A stretch of DNA of 64,000 bases from Rhodobacter sp. (lineage in GTDB: Bacteria; Pseudomonadota; Alphaproteobacteria; Rhodobacterales; Rhodobacteraceae). The notes under the pieces were generated by a model that did not search any database, had not been told where the DNA came from, and saw only the letters and a list, made by a program, of their open reading frames with translations. The stretch is taken from NCBI GenBank assembly GCA_030065095.1, contig JASJDP010000016.1, positions 62,001 through 126,000 of the forward strand, read 5' to 3'. This document shows, piece by piece, positions 45,501 to 53,848 of this stretch. The first letter of the stretch is position 1. Each line of letters begins with the position of its first letter. The translations under genes were made by a program, and so were the position numbers.

Positions 45501-47025
45501 CGTAGCCGAAAGTGCCGTCACCGTTGTCGGTGACAAGGCCCACCGTACCGGTCGTATCGATGCCGGTGACCGACAGAGGATCGGTTTCGGGATCGCTGTC
45601 GTTGGCCAGCACGCTTGCCGTGGTAAAGCTGCTGTCCTCGTCGGTGGTAAAGCCCGCGCCGCTGTCGTCGGCTGCGGTGGGCGCGTCGTTCACGCCGGTG
45701 ATCGTGACCGTCACGGTCGCGGTGTCGGTGCCGCCGTTGCCGTCGGTTACCGTGTAGCTGAAGGTGTCGGTCGCGGTTGCGCCGACGCCGAGGCTTTCGA
45801 ACTGGCCGTTCGGATCGTAGGTGAACGTGCCGTTGCCATTATTGGTGACAATGCCGCCATTCGCGCTGACGGCATCGGCGGAGGCGACGCTCAGCACGTC
45901 GCCCGTGTCGGGATCGGTGTCGTTGGCCAGCACGCTGGCGGTGGTGACGGCGGTGTCTTCGTCGGTCGAGGCCGTGTCGTCGTTCGCCGTGGGCGCGTCG
46001 TTCACGCCGGTGATCGTGACTGTCACGGTCGCGGTGTCGCTGCCGCCGTTGCCGTCGGTTACGGTGTAGCTGAAGGTGTCGGTCGCGGTTGCGCCGACGC
46101 CGAGGCTCTCGAACTGGCCGTTCGGATCATAGGTGAACGTGCCGTTGCCGTTGTCGGTGACCGTGCCCAAGGTTCCAGTGGTGTCGAAGGACGCCACGCT
46201 CAGGATGTCGCTGGTGTCGGGATCGGTGTCGTTGGCCAGCACGCTGGCGGTGATGACGGCGGTATCCTCGTCGGTCGAGGCCGTGTCGTTATTCGCCGTC
46301 GGACCATCGTTCTCACCGTTGATGGTAAGGTCGAAGGTCTGGATCGTCACGCCGCCATTGCCATCGTCCGCCGTGACGGTAATTGTCTCGACCGCGGTTT
46401 CGCCGACGGCCAGATAGTCATAGGCGGTGCCCGGATCGAAGCTGTAGTTGTATTCCTGTCCGGTGCCCAGCGGCGACGGGACCGACGTCGGCACGCCGAC
46501 CTGGGTCAGCGTGCCGCCGCCCGAGACGCTCGCGGTTACAGCGGTGGTGTCGCCGTCGAAATCGTAGATGCCGAGCGCGAAGGCAAGAATCGAGTTTTCA
46601 CCGGTGGATTGCGGGGCGCCGGTGATCAGCGGGGCGTTGTTGAAGCCATCCAGCCGCAGACTGAAGTCATTGAACTGCAGCACCTCGATCCGCCGCAACT
46701 CATCCGAACCTTCATCGCCGTCTGCGAGGTTCAGGTCGGTGACATAGGTGCGGTTACCATTGCCGAACGAAATGGCGTAATCGAGGATCGAGCCGGAGTA
46801 CACGGCGGCGTCGAACCCGTCGGGGCCTCCCGAATCATTATGGCCATCGATGGTGTCGTTTCCGAAGCCGCCGGTCAGCGTGTCGTCGCCGTTGTTGCCG
46901 TGCAGTGTGTCGCTGAACGCACTGCCGATAACGGTATCGTCGCCGTTATTGCCGTTGACTTGGACCGATCCAGTGGCGCCTGACTGATCGATAAAGTCGT
47001 CGCCGTTGGTGCCATTGATTGCCAT
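42505..47025 (-). CDS. Giant repeat surface protein with RTX-type and cadherin/VCBS-like repeats
   Basis: 1506 residues, very acidic and asparagine-rich, with no classical signal peptide. Residues about 24-65 carry RTX-like GNNGDDT motifs, suggesting type I secretion or calcium binding. Residues about 238-654 hold four 104-residue repeats (NDAPTAxDD, STDEDTAV, YDPNGQFESLGVG and SYTVTDGNGG in each), then further related repeats (DPTQFGLADGE and YTVDDGSG) to about 1310, and a C-terminal domain with ITDYVATGAGQTFTVG. It is probably an adhesin or exoprotein. An ATG at 47025 with GGGGGT upstream is the likely start. Confidence 0.8.
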   Translation of the reverse strand: MAINGTNGDDFIDQSGATGSVQVNGNNGDDTVIGSAFSDTLHGNNGDDTLTGGFGNDTIDGHNDSGGPDGFDAAVYSGSILDYAISFGNGNRTYVTDLNLADGDEGSDELRRIEVLQFNDFSLRLDGFNNAPLITGAPQSTGENSILAFALGIYDFDGDTTAVTASVSGGGTLTQVGVPTSVPSPLGTGQEYNYSFDPGTAYDYLAVGETAVETITVTADDGNGGVTIQTFDLTINGENDGPTANNDTASTDEDTAVITASVLANDTDPDTSDILSVASFDTTGTLGTVTDNGNGTFTYDPNGQFESLGVGATATDTFSYTVTDGNGGSDTATVTVTITGVNDAPTANDDTASTDEDTAVTTASVLANDTDPDTGDVLSVASADAVSANGGIVTNNGNGTFTYDPNGQFESLGVGATATDTFSYTVTDGNGGTDTATVTVTITGVNDAPTAADDSGAGFTTDEDSSFTTASVLANDSDPETDPLSVTGIDTTGTVGLVTDNGDGTFGYDPNGQFESLAVGETATDTFTYTVSDGNGGTDTATVTITITGANDGPTANDDGGTGFTTDEDTFFTTASALANDTDPDGDSLLTDGIDLTGTIGTVLDNGNGSYVYDPNGQFEYLGVGDSATDTFSYTVSDGNGGTDTATVTVTVTGLNDAPGALVSTFDILEDQTGAIVDLNSLVADPDAGDVLTISGVTLLPGGAVTSINETGGVISVDTTGFDSLSAGDSESFQVEYTVSDGNGGVSTETLTVDINGVNDQPLAADDTASIDEGSGDDLVIDLGPLTSDVDANDVLSYSVLSITNSSGREQPINVAIAGSVLTIDPVEFGLDDGEVEDFTILYQVTDDSGAGNDSATGEIVVTVTGSAGDVPPPTNNQPVAGDTVVEEDDETDISVDLLNLVTDADPGDTLTVVSVEIAAAGREDPVAFTLGGDGVLTIDPTQFGLADGEELTLTASYTVDDGSGQSNSSDTGEVVIVITGVATGNPNNAPVAQDDTIAVDEAAGNVIIDLNALVSDVDPDTLTITSAAFGDEGGEIEAEFTLVNGVVTVDPTQFGANDGETITVSLGYTVDDGSGAPNSSATGVVTLNITGAPSANAAPVAEDDTQFLSVAGLTTIAVDLTDLISDPDGDPVSIVNDATLQLLVGGVPATVQPTLGSGDTVFIDVGQFALGEDDATTAVLQYTATDGSLSDTGAITLELTGNRAPTATPLTVNYDLDVDTGNISFDLNTLVSDPDPAPGDTLTITVTSFVEGEEATAVTFTNTGNVIELDPAQFGLVDGEATSATLVYTVDDGNGYFNSVETGAVTVNVTNPEPVATGVTLNFDDVDDGDPGNFLVQIGVYEDFVFSTNAAVVETDEVTGRGGTLPYTNGDSSPFNALTNLGGDALEIYSPGTILGEGSEEGVDVELESAFLSGVFRDGMTVTATGYTLETFEDPENPFFFITDYVATGAGQTFTVGTGPATQVFFDSQFDAVSLVTFEVSGGTNAGLGGDGTLIMLDDMVFNFV
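45064..46314 (-). repeat. Four tandem 312-bp repeats in the surface-protein gene
   Basis: Four in-frame repeats of 104 codons, close to identical over long stretches at DNA level. For example, a block at about 45721-45813 recurs 312 nt away at 46033-46125 with few changes. The unit encodes one VCBS/cadherin-like domain. Such arrays vary in copy number by recombination. Confidence 0.8.
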
Positions 47026-47528
47026 CGAATTACCCCCGCTGAAATACGATCTCGGTATCCAGCCTAGCACAAAAATTCGCCATGTCCCCACCAAAGAGTC
47101 ATGTCAGTCACCTAGCTGACATCCCGTCCGGTTTCAGCGGAAAAAGGATGAAAAAATAATGGATTACCTGCCCGACCTCCGCGTGCACTCGCCCCGTCGG
47201 GCGGATGGCAGGCAATCCGGTCGGCGCGCCGTCACAACGGATTGACATGTTATGGTTGAGCGAGGGTTTCCCGCAGAGCTTAATGATAGAAGATTCCGGC
47301 GCAGATGGGTGGCGAACCGTTGGCCGATTCGGCGCGGGACCGGTAGCCGGCGGCATCAGTGATCTGGTTTGCGGAACCAATGCTCCGCATGGCCCGAGAG
47401 ACGCGCCGCGGCATCGGTTGCGGGCGGCGCCCGCGCGGCCGCGCGAGGTCAAGCCCGCGGCCCGGCATCTCCCGTCATCGCCGCCGCCCGATCCGCGATA
47501 TCCCTCCGTCTCTTCTGCCCGGGCCTTG

Positions 47529-47556
47529 TTGTCCGGCCCGGGAAACGTGCTATACG
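47529..47556 (+). promoter_or_regulatory. Candidate sigma-70-type promoter upstream of tyrosinase
   Basis: TTGTCC (47529-47534), a 16-bp spacer and TATACG (47551-47556), with TGC just before the -10 as an extended element. It would give a leader of about 255 nt before the tyrosinase start. Visual match only. Confidence 0.35.
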
Positions 47557-47629
47557 ACCCTACCGATATCTGCGGCCGAAGGCTGACGGCCGGCGGATCG
47601 CCAAGTGATTTTCAGGGAGGTTTTTTCAT

Positions 47630-47761
47630 ATGGGCGAGCCGTCGCCGTGCTTGCTTTCCACCTTGCGGCACCGCGCCCCGAGTGACGCGGCAGACAGCAT
47701 CGACAGCCCTGTCAGCTCTCCGCAGAACCGACATTGCCGGTGCATGGAGCCTCGGCCCTAA
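47630..47761 (+). CDS. Possible 43-residue leader peptide upstream of tyrosinase
   Basis: A short ORF that starts at an ATG with a strong AGGGAGG ribosome-binding site and ends TAA at 47759-47761, with cysteines at residues 7, 36 and 38. It lies 57 nt before the tyrosinase ATG. The peptide has no recognisable fold and coding is unproven; it may be a regulatory leader or chance. Confidence 0.3.
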   Translation: MGEPSPCLLSTLRHRAPSDAADSIDSPVSSPQNRHCRCMEPRP

Positions 47762-47818
47762 GTGTTGGACGCTCACAGGAAAAGTAATGATAAAAGAAAG
47801 ACTTAAAGGAGATTACCT

Positions 47819-49540
47819 ATGACAGATTCCGCATGTTTCACCCCGTCCCGCCGCGCCGTTCTGAAAGGCGCCGTCGCCGGATCGCTGATCCTGGCCGCAC
47901 CGGCCACCCTGCGCGCGCAACCGACATTCGTGCGCAAGAACCTGACCGCGCCCGAGGCCAAGGCCGATGTCGACAGCTATCGCGACGGCGTGCGCGCCAT
48001 GCTGCAGCTCGACCCCGATCATCCCCATAACTGGTACCGCAATGCCGTGACCCACCTGATCGACTGTCCGCACGGCAACTGGTGGTTCACCGTCTGGCAC
48101 CGCGGCTACCTGGGCTATTTCGAACAGACGATCCGCAAATTGTCCAAAAACCCGGAATTCGCGCTGCCCTACTGGGACTGGACGACCGAGCCGCGCATCC
48201 CGCCGCAGTTCTTTTCGGACCCCAACAGCAGCGATCCGAATTTGCGGCAGAATGCGCTGGATCCGACCAGCGACCTGTTCGTCGACGGGTTCGCCGCCTT
48301 CGAGGCGACCCATAAAGAGGCCTATCGCAAGATCTTTGCCGGTTTCGATGCCGAACAGATCGCACAGCTGACCCTGCGCAAGAACACCCAGGATCCGATG
48401 AATCCCATCGGCAAGATGGAGTTCGACATCTTCTGGGACGGCTGGTGGAACAGCATCGCAGGCAATTTCCAGTGGACCCGCGCAACCTCGCGCGATCAGA
48501 CCCCGGCGGCGCCGGATCTGACCGGCCGTGCCGCCCTGGACGTGCGCGAAAGCGTGATCCGCACGGCGATCAGACCGCCGCGTTTCGTGCTCGTCCCGGC
48601 CAAGCTCGACGCACAGGGCAATGTGATCGAGGCCGCAAAGGCCGGGTTCAACAGCGTCGTTCTGGCCAGCCATCACGGCATGTCGCGGTCGCAGGCCACG
48701 CTGGAGTTGCAGCCCCACAACCAGGTGCACAACAACATGGGCATGATCAACGACGGCATCATGCCGTCGAACCTGTCGCCCGGCGATCCGATCTTCTTCA
48801 TGCACCACGGCAATGTCGACCGGATCTGGGACGTCTGGACCCGCAAGCAGGCCGGCCAGGGGCTGCCGATCGGGCCGCTGCCGCAGGATGAAACGGCCTA
48901 TTTCGACGAAAAGTTCGTGTTTTTCATCGATGCCAACGGTGACTATGTGCGGCAGAACACCACCGCGCGGGACTATTTCGACAAGACCCGCTGGGGCTAC
49001 GGCTATACCGCCGGCACGGGCGAGGATTTGGCCGGTGCGCCGCTGATCGCCTCGAATTTCACCAATGCCAGCGGCGGGATTATGGCCAATGCCCGCTTCG
49101 ACAACAGCGTGTCGGGCATCGCAGCGCTCAGCCTGTCGCAGGACTTCGCCAAGACGGTCACCGATCCCGGCGCCACCGAAAGCCATGTGGCGCATATCAC
49201 CTTCGTGCCGCCGGCCCAGGTGTCCGGCGTCACCTTCGACGTATTCGTCTCGCCCAAGGGCGTCGCGCCCGACACGTCCGCCGGCAGCCCCGAACGCGCG
49301 TCTTCCTTCGAGTTCTTCGGGATGACCGCCCGTGGTCCGATGGACGGCATGGCAAGCGAACCGGCGACGGTATCCGTGGATATCACCGACGCCCTGAACC
49401 GGCTCGAGGATCAGGGCATCATCGCGGCCGGAGCCGATATCGACGTTACAATCCGGGTCGCTGCCGATACGGGCGCGACCAAGGCCGTGGGGGCCGATGT
49501 CGCGGGCGAGTTGAAATCGGTGCATATCGAGTCCATCTGA
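47819..49540 (+). CDS. Tat-exported tyrosinase family copper oxidase
   Basis: 573-residue type 3 copper protein. A Tat signal (SRRAVLKG at residues 10-17) leads it to the periplasm. Copper A ligands lie in CPHGN (H85) and VWHRGYLGYFE (H94); copper B ligands in PHNQVHNNMG (H300, H304) and FFMHHGNVDRIW (H329, H330). It oxidises phenols or catechols to quinones. The C-terminal third (about 380-573) is a separate beta-rich region. The ATG has an AAAGGAG ribosome-binding site. It is followed after 5 nt by a secreted partner gene. Confidence 0.87.
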   Translation: MTDSACFTPSRRAVLKGAVAGSLILAAPATLRAQPTFVRKNLTAPEAKADVDSYRDGVRAMLQLDPDHPHNWYRNAVTHLIDCPHGNWWFTVWHRGYLGYFEQTIRKLSKNPEFALPYWDWTTEPRIPPQFFSDPNSSDPNLRQNALDPTSDLFVDGFAAFEATHKEAYRKIFAGFDAEQIAQLTLRKNTQDPMNPIGKMEFDIFWDGWWNSIAGNFQWTRATSRDQTPAAPDLTGRAALDVRESVIRTAIRPPRFVLVPAKLDAQGNVIEAAKAGFNSVVLASHHGMSRSQATLELQPHNQVHNNMGMINDGIMPSNLSPGDPIFFMHHGNVDRIWDVWTRKQAGQGLPIGPLPQDETAYFDEKFVFFIDANGDYVRQNTTARDYFDKTRWGYGYTAGTGEDLAGAPLIASNFTNASGGIMANARFDNSVSGIAALSLSQDFAKTVTDPGATESHVAHITFVPPAQVSGVTFDVFVSPKGVAPDTSAGSPERASSFEFFGMTARGPMDGMASEPATVSVDITDALNRLEDQGIIAAGADIDVTIRVAADTGATKAVGADVAGELKSVHIESI

Positions 49541-49545
49541 TCGGG

Positions 49546-49950
49546 GTGAGCCACGTTTTGCCCATCGTTCTGGCGGCGGCCCTTTTCGGGGCCGCGCCGA
49601 TCTGGACCGCGATGCCTCGGCACGCGGCGGCCCAGGAGGCCGAGACAATGGCCGAACGACTTTTGATCCTGCCCGCACATGACCGGCCGGTCATTCTCGA
49701 GGTCTCGATCGGCCCTCTGCCGGCCGGCGCCGAACTGGTGCTCGAGACGCTCGACGGCGCTTATGTCGGCGCGGTCGGCTTTTTCGGCGGCGCGCCGGAA
49801 CCGGCAGCGGGCGCGCCGCAGATCGCCGTGCCGCGCGACGGTTTGCCCAAGGGACCGGCGACCGTTGTCGGGCGGGTTCTTCTGCCGGACGGCGCGGAAC
49901 GTCCTGCGACCGAAGACGAACTGCGCGCCCTGCGGATCGTTTCCGACTAG
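49546..49950 (+). CDS. Small secreted hypothetical protein, tyrosinase partner candidate
   Basis: 134-residue protein not recognised. It has a signal peptide to about residue 29 (RHAAAQEAE), and the rest is predicted beta-rich (LLILPAHDRPVILEVSIGPLPAGAELVLETL). The GTG start lies 5 nt after the tyrosinase stop, so the two are co-transcribed. It may be a copper-delivery or accessory protein, as bacterial tyrosinases often need one; no metal-binding motif is obvious. Confidence 0.65.
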   Translation: MSHVLPIVLAAALFGAAPIWTAMPRHAAAQEAETMAERLLILPAHDRPVILEVSIGPLPAGAELVLETLDGAYVGAVGFFGGAPEPAAGAPQIAVPRDGLPKGPATVVGRVLLPDGAERPATEDELRALRIVSD

Positions 49951-50114
49951 GGCGAGGTGCATCAACCTCCGCTCGAGGCCAAAGTCTCTCTCTGCTTTCG
50001 TGGACCCCACCTGGTCCCGGGTGCGAAATCGCACAGAATGCCTTGAATTTTGCGCCTTTCGTGCGACACCTGGCGGAATATATTCCACCTCAACGAGACA
50101 TCATGAGGTACGCC

Positions 50115-51056
50115 ATGAGCTGGAATCCCACCCTCGATCCCGATTGCCCCACCGGTGACGCGGTCGACGCCATCGACACCGTCATCATTCCCCGCGCCCG
50201 CGATCTCGGCGGTTTCGAGGTGCGCCGCGCGCTGCCCGCGCCGAAACGCCAGATGGTCGGCCCGTTCATCTTCTTCGACCAGATGGGCCCCGCCGAATTC
50301 CTGCCCACCCGCGGCATGGACGTCCGTCCGCACCCGCATATAGGCCTTGCCACCATCAGCTACCTGTTCCGCGGCCGCATGCACCACCGCGACTCTCTCG
50401 GCACCGATGCCTGGATCGAACCCGGAGCGGTCAACTGGATGGTTGCGGGCCACGGCATCACCCATTCCGAACGCACCGACGACGAAACCCAGGTCGATCC
50501 GATGCCCTTCTTCGGCATCCAGACCTGGGTGGCCCTGCCGAAGGACCACGAAGACCGCCCGGCAGAGTTCGTGCACGCCGCCAAGGACGACCTGCCGCTG
50601 ATGGACGGCGAGGGCAAACAGGTCCGGCTGATTCTCGGTTCCGCCTATGGCGCGCGCGCGCCCGTCAAGACTGCGTCCGAGATGTTCTATGCCGACGCCG
50701 TCCTGCAGCCCGGCGCGCAGATCCCGCTGCCCGACGACCACGAGGACCGCGGCGTCTACGTCGTCGAAGGCGCCGTATCCGTCGCGGGCGAGACCTATGG
50801 CGCCGGCCAAATGATGGTTTTCCGGCCCGGTGACCGCGTGTCGCTCAAGGCCGGGGCCCAGGGCGCTCGCCTGATGCTCTTGGGCGGCGAAACCCTCGAG
50901 GGTCCCCGTTACATCTGGTGGAACTTCGTCGCCTCGTCCAGGGAACGCATCGAAGCGGCCAAGGAGGCCTGGCGGGCAGAGGACTGGGCGCACAATCCCC
51001 GCTTCCACCTGCCGCCGGGCGATGACGCCGAATTCATTCCGCTGCCGGACCGGTGA
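50115..51056 (+). CDS. Pirin family protein
   Basis: 313-residue bicupin. The N-terminal cupin has the metal-binding histidines in RPHPHIGLATISY and RMHHRDSLG, followed by GHGITHSER; the second cupin is at about 190-290 with the LPDDHEDRGVYVVEG segment. Pirins are iron proteins that act as quercetin dioxygenases or regulators. A second ATG at 50103 is possible. The stop overlaps the GNAT gene by 4 bp. Confidence 0.87.
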   Translation: MSWNPTLDPDCPTGDAVDAIDTVIIPRARDLGGFEVRRALPAPKRQMVGPFIFFDQMGPAEFLPTRGMDVRPHPHIGLATISYLFRGRMHHRDSLGTDAWIEPGAVNWMVAGHGITHSERTDDETQVDPMPFFGIQTWVALPKDHEDRPAEFVHAAKDDLPLMDGEGKQVRLILGSAYGARAPVKTASEMFYADAVLQPGAQIPLPDDHEDRGVYVVEGAVSVAGETYGAGQMMVFRPGDRVSLKAGAQGARLMLLGGETLEGPRYIWWNFVASSRERIEAAKEAWRAEDWAHNPRFHLPPGDDAEFIPLPDR

Positions 51057-51598
51057 TCCGCCCCGCGACGCAAGCCGATCTGCCGGCGATCCGCGACCTG
51101 CAGATCGCCAGCTGGCGGCGCACCTACCACGGCATCCTGCCCGACACCTTCCTCGGTGCCCCCGTCGCCGAGGTTCTCAGCCGGCGCTGGTCCGAATGGC
51201 CCGGACCGGACTGGCTGATCGAGACCGCCTGGGACGGCGCGGCGCTCGTCGGGTTCGTCGCAATCGACCGCGCCCACGCGGGCGGCGCGTATGTCGACAA
51301 CCTCCACGTGTCGGCGGCAAGGCAGGGCAGGGGCATCGGACGGCGGCTTATGTCCCGCGCCGCCCATATCCTCGCCCGCGACGGCCATGCCACCCTCTGG
51401 CTCACCGTGATCCGCGAAAATGCCGCCACCCGCGCGTTCTACCGCCGTCTCGGCGGTACGGAGGGGCCGGACCGGCACGAAGAGCTCTATGGCCAGCCCG
51501 TCACCACACGGGTCATCCGCTGGAGCGATCTGCCCGGTCTCGCATGTCTGGCGGAAAAACCCGTCAAAACCCGCCCCGACGCATCCGATCCCGCTTGA
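51053..51598 (+). CDS. GNAT family N-acetyltransferase
   Basis: 181-residue acyltransferase from a GTG start overlapping the pirin stop. The acetyl-CoA loop motif RQGRGIGRRLM is near residue 83, and NAATRAFYRRLGG is the C-terminal motif. The N-terminal IRPATQADLPAI is typical. Substrate unknown. Confidence 0.87.
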   Translation: MIRPATQADLPAIRDLQIASWRRTYHGILPDTFLGAPVAEVLSRRWSEWPGPDWLIETAWDGAALVGFVAIDRAHAGGAYVDNLHVSAARQGRGIGRRLMSRAAHILARDGHATLWLTVIRENAATRAFYRRLGGTEGPDRHEELYGQPVTTRVIRWSDLPGLACLAEKPVKTRPDASDPA

Positions 51599-51633
51599 CG
51601 CCCCCGGCCGCTTGCCGTATCTGACCGCCTCAC

Positions 51634-51710
51634 GCGGTTGTAGCTCAGTTGGTTAGAGTACCGGCCTGTCACGCCGGGGGTCGCGGGTTCGAGCCCCGTC
51701 AACCGCGCCA
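51634..51710 (+). tRNA. tRNA-Asp (GTC)
   Basis: Acceptor GCGGTTG pairs with CAACCGC; the anticodon stem CCGGC/GCCGG has loop CTGTCAC with anticodon GTC; T-loop GTTCGAGCC; CCA encoded. The AT-rich accessory stretch begins at its 3' end. Confidence 0.93.
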
Positions 51711-51871
51711 CTTGGAATTGTCGGCTTTCGCAAGGCGGCTTTGAATTTGCATCGCAATCATTTTCTGTTACCGTCCAGCCCAGTAAAAGTCCAAGATGGA
51801 ATTGCGTTTCGGCCGGATGATACCTAGTACTGGAGTGATAGCCTTGCCTGCCGTGCTGCTTCCAGTGTGAT

Positions 51872-52372
51872 ATGGAGCGTCTGGAGAATAGCATTCTGCT
51901 ATTCTTGAATAGATTGCGGCCTGATATATCACCGTCTTTGGCGATGATTGCAAACACATCTGTTTTCATATTTTCGGTTGCAAACCTGGATTTGCTTCTC
52001 GAAAATGAAGGCCGAATTTGGTTGGTGGTAATATTTTTTTCTGCATCTTGTATATCGTTTTATTTTTCACTGGACCGTAACCAGATCTCGACGTCATTGC
52101 AAATATTTGCATTGTCGATGTTTCTTGTTCAAATCGTATTGTTGTTTGGTGAGATATACCTAAAAGGCGGCATCGTAAATGCTGGCTACTTTGGGGGCGA
52201 GAAGGCAATTTCAAGGGTCGATGCAATTTATTTCTCAATTGTAACGATGACGACGCTTGGCTACGGCGATTTTCAGCCCGAGAAGGATTTACGCCTTGTC
52301 GCGGCATTCCAGGGTTTGCTTGGCTACACTTTTCTGGCTCTGTTTGTTACGGTACTTACCAAGAAGCAATAG
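51872..52372 (+). CDS. Two-pore-helix-type potassium channel protein
   Basis: 166-residue membrane protein with about four hydrophobic segments. The selectivity filter TMTTLGYGD is at residues 125-133, typical of K+ channels, followed by a last helix ending VTVLTKKQ. There is no RCK, cyclic-nucleotide or other regulatory domain. Base composition is clearly lower in GC than the neighbours and codon use is rich in A/T-ending codons, which suggests recent acquisition. It overlaps the convergent LRR gene by 17 bp at the 3' ends. Confidence 0.82.
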   Translation: MERLENSILLFLNRLRPDISPSLAMIANTSVFIFSVANLDLLLENEGRIWLVVIFFSASCISFYFSLDRNQISTSLQIFALSMFLVQIVLLFGEIYLKGGIVNAGYFGGEKAISRVDAIYFSIVTMTTLGYGDFQPEKDLRLVAAFQGLLGYTFLALFVTVLTKKQ

Positions 52373-53609
52373 TTGTAACGATGAGGAGCGATATTGAGAT
52401 AATCGACAAGGCCCAAACAATTACGGGAATGGATGCGCTTTCTTTTTCTGTCTTGTCGAGATCGCTCGCAGCGGACTCGTCCGAGGTCTGTAGAAGGTTG
52501 TGAGCCGCGCTGAGTTCCGCGTTCGTATCCTCGGCAAGCACTGCGGCAATCGACGCCAAGTCATCTTTCGCTACCGGCGCTGTTTCGGTTGCCAAGCCAC
52601 GGACTAGGGCTTCTTCCTTGTACGCCTGCCAGCCGGAAAACCGGAGCGTGTAGTGTCTCAACGCAGCCGCAAAGGCGTCCAGTTCGGCCTGGTCCTGATC
52701 CTGCAGGTAGGTACCTGCATCAGACGCCAGTCTGACGACCCGGTTGGCCTGCATGCCCAGATCGATCTCGCTTAGGTCTTCGAAACTGGACCCCCTGGCG
52801 CGTCTCAAGCTGTCCATCGCGCGCCCGAGGTTGGGCATCGCGTTGCTGATCCTCGCCTGCAGCGGCGACAGCTCGTCCAGATAGATCCCAAGCGCCCGCC
52901 ACGCCTCTTTGGCGCCCGGCGTCTCTGCCTCCGCCAGATCGCCTGGCAAGGCTGCTTCCAGCCTTCCCGATTCCGAAATCTGCACCATCAACGGCGCGGA
53001 ATTGTCATCGGGCGGTATCGCTGCGCCGTCGGATTCAACGTCCGAGGGCTGTGAGTGTTGCGTTTCCCCGGCCAACTCCCAAGGCAGGGGCTCCGGCCAG
53101 GGCGGCAGAGTTTGAAGATACGAACGGGTCATCTCGGCCCGCTCCATGGCGTCGTCGATGTCAGCCAATTCCTGTATCTTGGCATCGGCGACGGCCGCCA
53201 GTGTGTCACGAAACCACAGACCGGTGGAGAGATCGCGGGGCCGTCCCTCGCCGGATGTCTCCCAAAGACCGTCGAGGTTGAGCAGTGGGCGCAAGTCGGC
53301 GACCCGGGTGCCGTCGAGGGTTAGCGATCGCAAGGCGTTCAAGCTCTGGAGGGGCGCAATGTCGGTGACCCCGGTTCCGCTAAGGTCAAGGCTCTGCAAC
53401 CTCATGAGCCCTACGAGCGGCGCGAGGTCGCAAACCGGGACACCGCGCAAATCCAGACGCTCCAGGTTCTCCAACTTGCCCAGCCTGTCAGGCAGGCGGT
53501 TGAGGGCGGAGAATTCCTTGCCGGTCAGATCGAGCGCGGTTCCGCCCGCCTCCCGGACCCGTTCAATCTCCGCTTCGGCGGCGGCATAGGCGTCGTCGGC
53601 GTCACTCAT
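52356..53609 (-). CDS. Leucine-rich-repeat protein with C-terminal membrane anchor
   Basis: 417 residues. The N-terminal third has leucine-rich repeats (LENLERLDLRG, LMRLQSLDLSG and LNALRSLTLDG around 45-110). A middle region follows, and a single transmembrane helix lies at the C-terminus (VIVWALSIISISLLIVTTIA, about 396-415). The orientation suggests a tail-anchored protein facing the cytoplasm. The ATG at 53609 gives this form; an upstream extension has poor support. Function unknown. The 3' end overlaps the channel gene by 17 bp. Confidence 0.75.
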   Translation of the reverse strand: MSDADDAYAAAEAEIERVREAGGTALDLTGKEFSALNRLPDRLGKLENLERLDLRGVPVCDLAPLVGLMRLQSLDLSGTGVTDIAPLQSLNALRSLTLDGTRVADLRPLLNLDGLWETSGEGRPRDLSTGLWFRDTLAAVADAKIQELADIDDAMERAEMTRSYLQTLPPWPEPLPWELAGETQHSQPSDVESDGAAIPPDDNSAPLMVQISESGRLEAALPGDLAEAETPGAKEAWRALGIYLDELSPLQARISNAMPNLGRAMDSLRRARGSSFEDLSEIDLGMQANRVVRLASDAGTYLQDQDQAELDAFAAALRHYTLRFSGWQAYKEEALVRGLATETAPVAKDDLASIAAVLAEDTNAELSAAHNLLQTSDESAASDLDKTEKESASIPVIVWALSIISISLLIVTTIASW

Positions 53610-53696
53610 CACGCAGCCTCCTTCGCGCTCAGCTTGGGGGATGCGCGCGGGGATGCAAGCAAAAGCTGCGCACCGTCGCGGCACGCCGACCGGTCG

Positions 53697-53714
53697 GGTG
53701 GGCTTCAACCCACC
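53697..53714. repeat. Short GGTGGG/CCCACC hairpin
   Basis: GGTGGG-CTTCAA-CCCACC, a six-bp perfect hairpin of the REP-like class common in intergenic DNA. It lies between the LRR gene start and the M20 gene end. The rest of this 239-nt gap shows no gene. Confidence 0.4.
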
Positions 53715-53848
53715 ATCGACGCCTGCCCTGATCCGCATCGGGCGGCAAGCCGCGGGTTCAAACGGCCCACGCCCCACTCGCTTGTAGGAACTAAATCAAG
53801 TCACATCAGCGGCTTAAACCCCGGTTCCCGTCGGGCACCTGCCCGGTC

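Larger units (their letters stand above)
47026..47818. other. Intergenic region between surface-protein and tyrosinase genes
   Basis: A 793-nt stretch. It holds the promoter-like pair at 47529-47556, a possible mini-ORF at 47630-47761 and the tyrosinase ribosome-binding site. Longer open frames through it have poor starts and atypical composition. Confidence 0.4.

Noticed and set aside
47205-47822. Plus-strand open frame upstream of tyrosinase
   Set aside because: No plausible start signal, arginine/proline-rich, and it overlaps the tyrosinase start; only the short ORF at 47630 has a good ribosome-binding site.
51487-51969. Minus-strand open frame with RLTGLEPATPGVTG
   Set aside because: Antisense translation of the tRNA-Asp gene, another common false peptide.
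53751-53760. CGCGGGTTCA as a possible attachment-site copy of the tRNA-Asp 3' end
   Set aside because: Only nine bases match the tRNA T-arm before divergence, and no integrase is present.
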